DNA of 6,529 nucleotides from Alphaproteobacteria bacterium (GTDB lineage Bacteria; Pseudomonadota; Alphaproteobacteria; RS24), in the NCBI GenBank assembly GCA_028816945.1, contig JAPPQG010000200.1, positions 1 through 6,529 of the forward strand. Reading direction: 5' to 3'. A program made the position numbers and the translations under genes. Every line of letters begins with the position of its first letter. The first letter of the stretch is position 1. The notes below the pieces were generated by a model. The model had not been told where the DNA came from. It saw nothing but the letters and a program-made list of their open reading frames with translations, and searched no databases. Shown here piece by piece: positions 6,456 through 6,529 of this stretch.

Positions 6456-6529
6456 TTAAAGTTTCTCAACTTGATCATATTCAAGTTCAACAGGCGTTGC
6501 CCGCCCAAAAATAGACACAGTCACTTTCA
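6456..6529 (-). CDS. nusG: Transcription elongation/antitermination factor NusG, C-terminal end only
   Basis: Only the last 23 codons and the TAA stop are inside the window; the start lies beyond the right edge. They read [23 protein letters not shown], the closing strands of the NusG KOW domain (E. coli ends [20 protein letters not shown]). NusG binds RNA polymerase through its N-terminal domain, while the KOW domain contacts Rho, or ribosomal protein S10 during transcription-translation coupling. Its place directly before rplK is the standard secE-nusG-rplK order, which supports the call despite the short length. Confidence 0.95.
   Translation of the reverse strand, partial: [23 protein letters not shown]

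Overview
The window is a stretch of the classical bacterial ribosomal-protein/RNA-polymerase cluster. Every gene is on the minus strand, so transcription runs from the high-coordinate end to the low-coordinate end: nusG (last codons only), rplK (L11), rplA (L1), rplJ (L10), rplL (L7/L12), rpoB (RNA polymerase beta, cut by the left edge). The proteins point to an alphaproteobacterium. The beta N-terminus ([25 protein letters not shown]), the beta rifampicin-region form [19 protein letters not shown]10 with HYAGLTVPQIETLR, and L1 with [18 protein letters not shown] are all of the type I know from that class. The DNA is only moderately GC-rich, with AT-rich spacers. I cannot name a genus.

Layout from right to left: 6456-6529 is the nusG 3' end. 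6373-6455 is a short spacer with a strong-looking sigma70-type promoter (TTGTAA-17-TATAAT) for rplK-rplA. rplK is 5911-6339, shorter than the maximal open frame because the true start is the internal ATG. rplA is 5213-5908 and begins 2 nt after the rplK stop. 4763-5212 is a 450-nt non-coding region. Its upstream half is AT-rich, with phased A-tracts and short repeats, and leads into a promoter (TTGTCA-16-TATGAT). Its downstream half is a roughly 240-nt untranslated leader with several hairpins in front of rplJ. rplJ is 4244-4762, with a GTG start fixed by an in-frame stop just upstream. rplL is 3823-4200. A 107-nt spacer with two tandem hairpins separates rplL from rpoB, which runs from 3715 off the left edge. 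I see no convincing intrinsic terminator anywhere.

The genes work together. L11, and L10 with L7/L12, form the factor-recruiting stalk base and stalk of the 50S subunit, and L1 forms the opposite stalk. NusG couples transcription and translation, and beta is a catalytic subunit of RNA polymerase. In characterised bacteria L1 and L10 repress their own operons by binding mRNA, and the rplL-rpoB spacer tunes polymerase output relative to ribosomal protein output. The spacers here are consistent with such controls but do not prove them.

This is a housekeeping locus. I found no mobile element, CRISPR array, defence system, tRNA or unknown gene. The points worth a second look are all in the spacers: the A-tract/repeat region and structured leader before rplJ, the hairpin pair before rpoB, and the rplK and rplJ start-site corrections.
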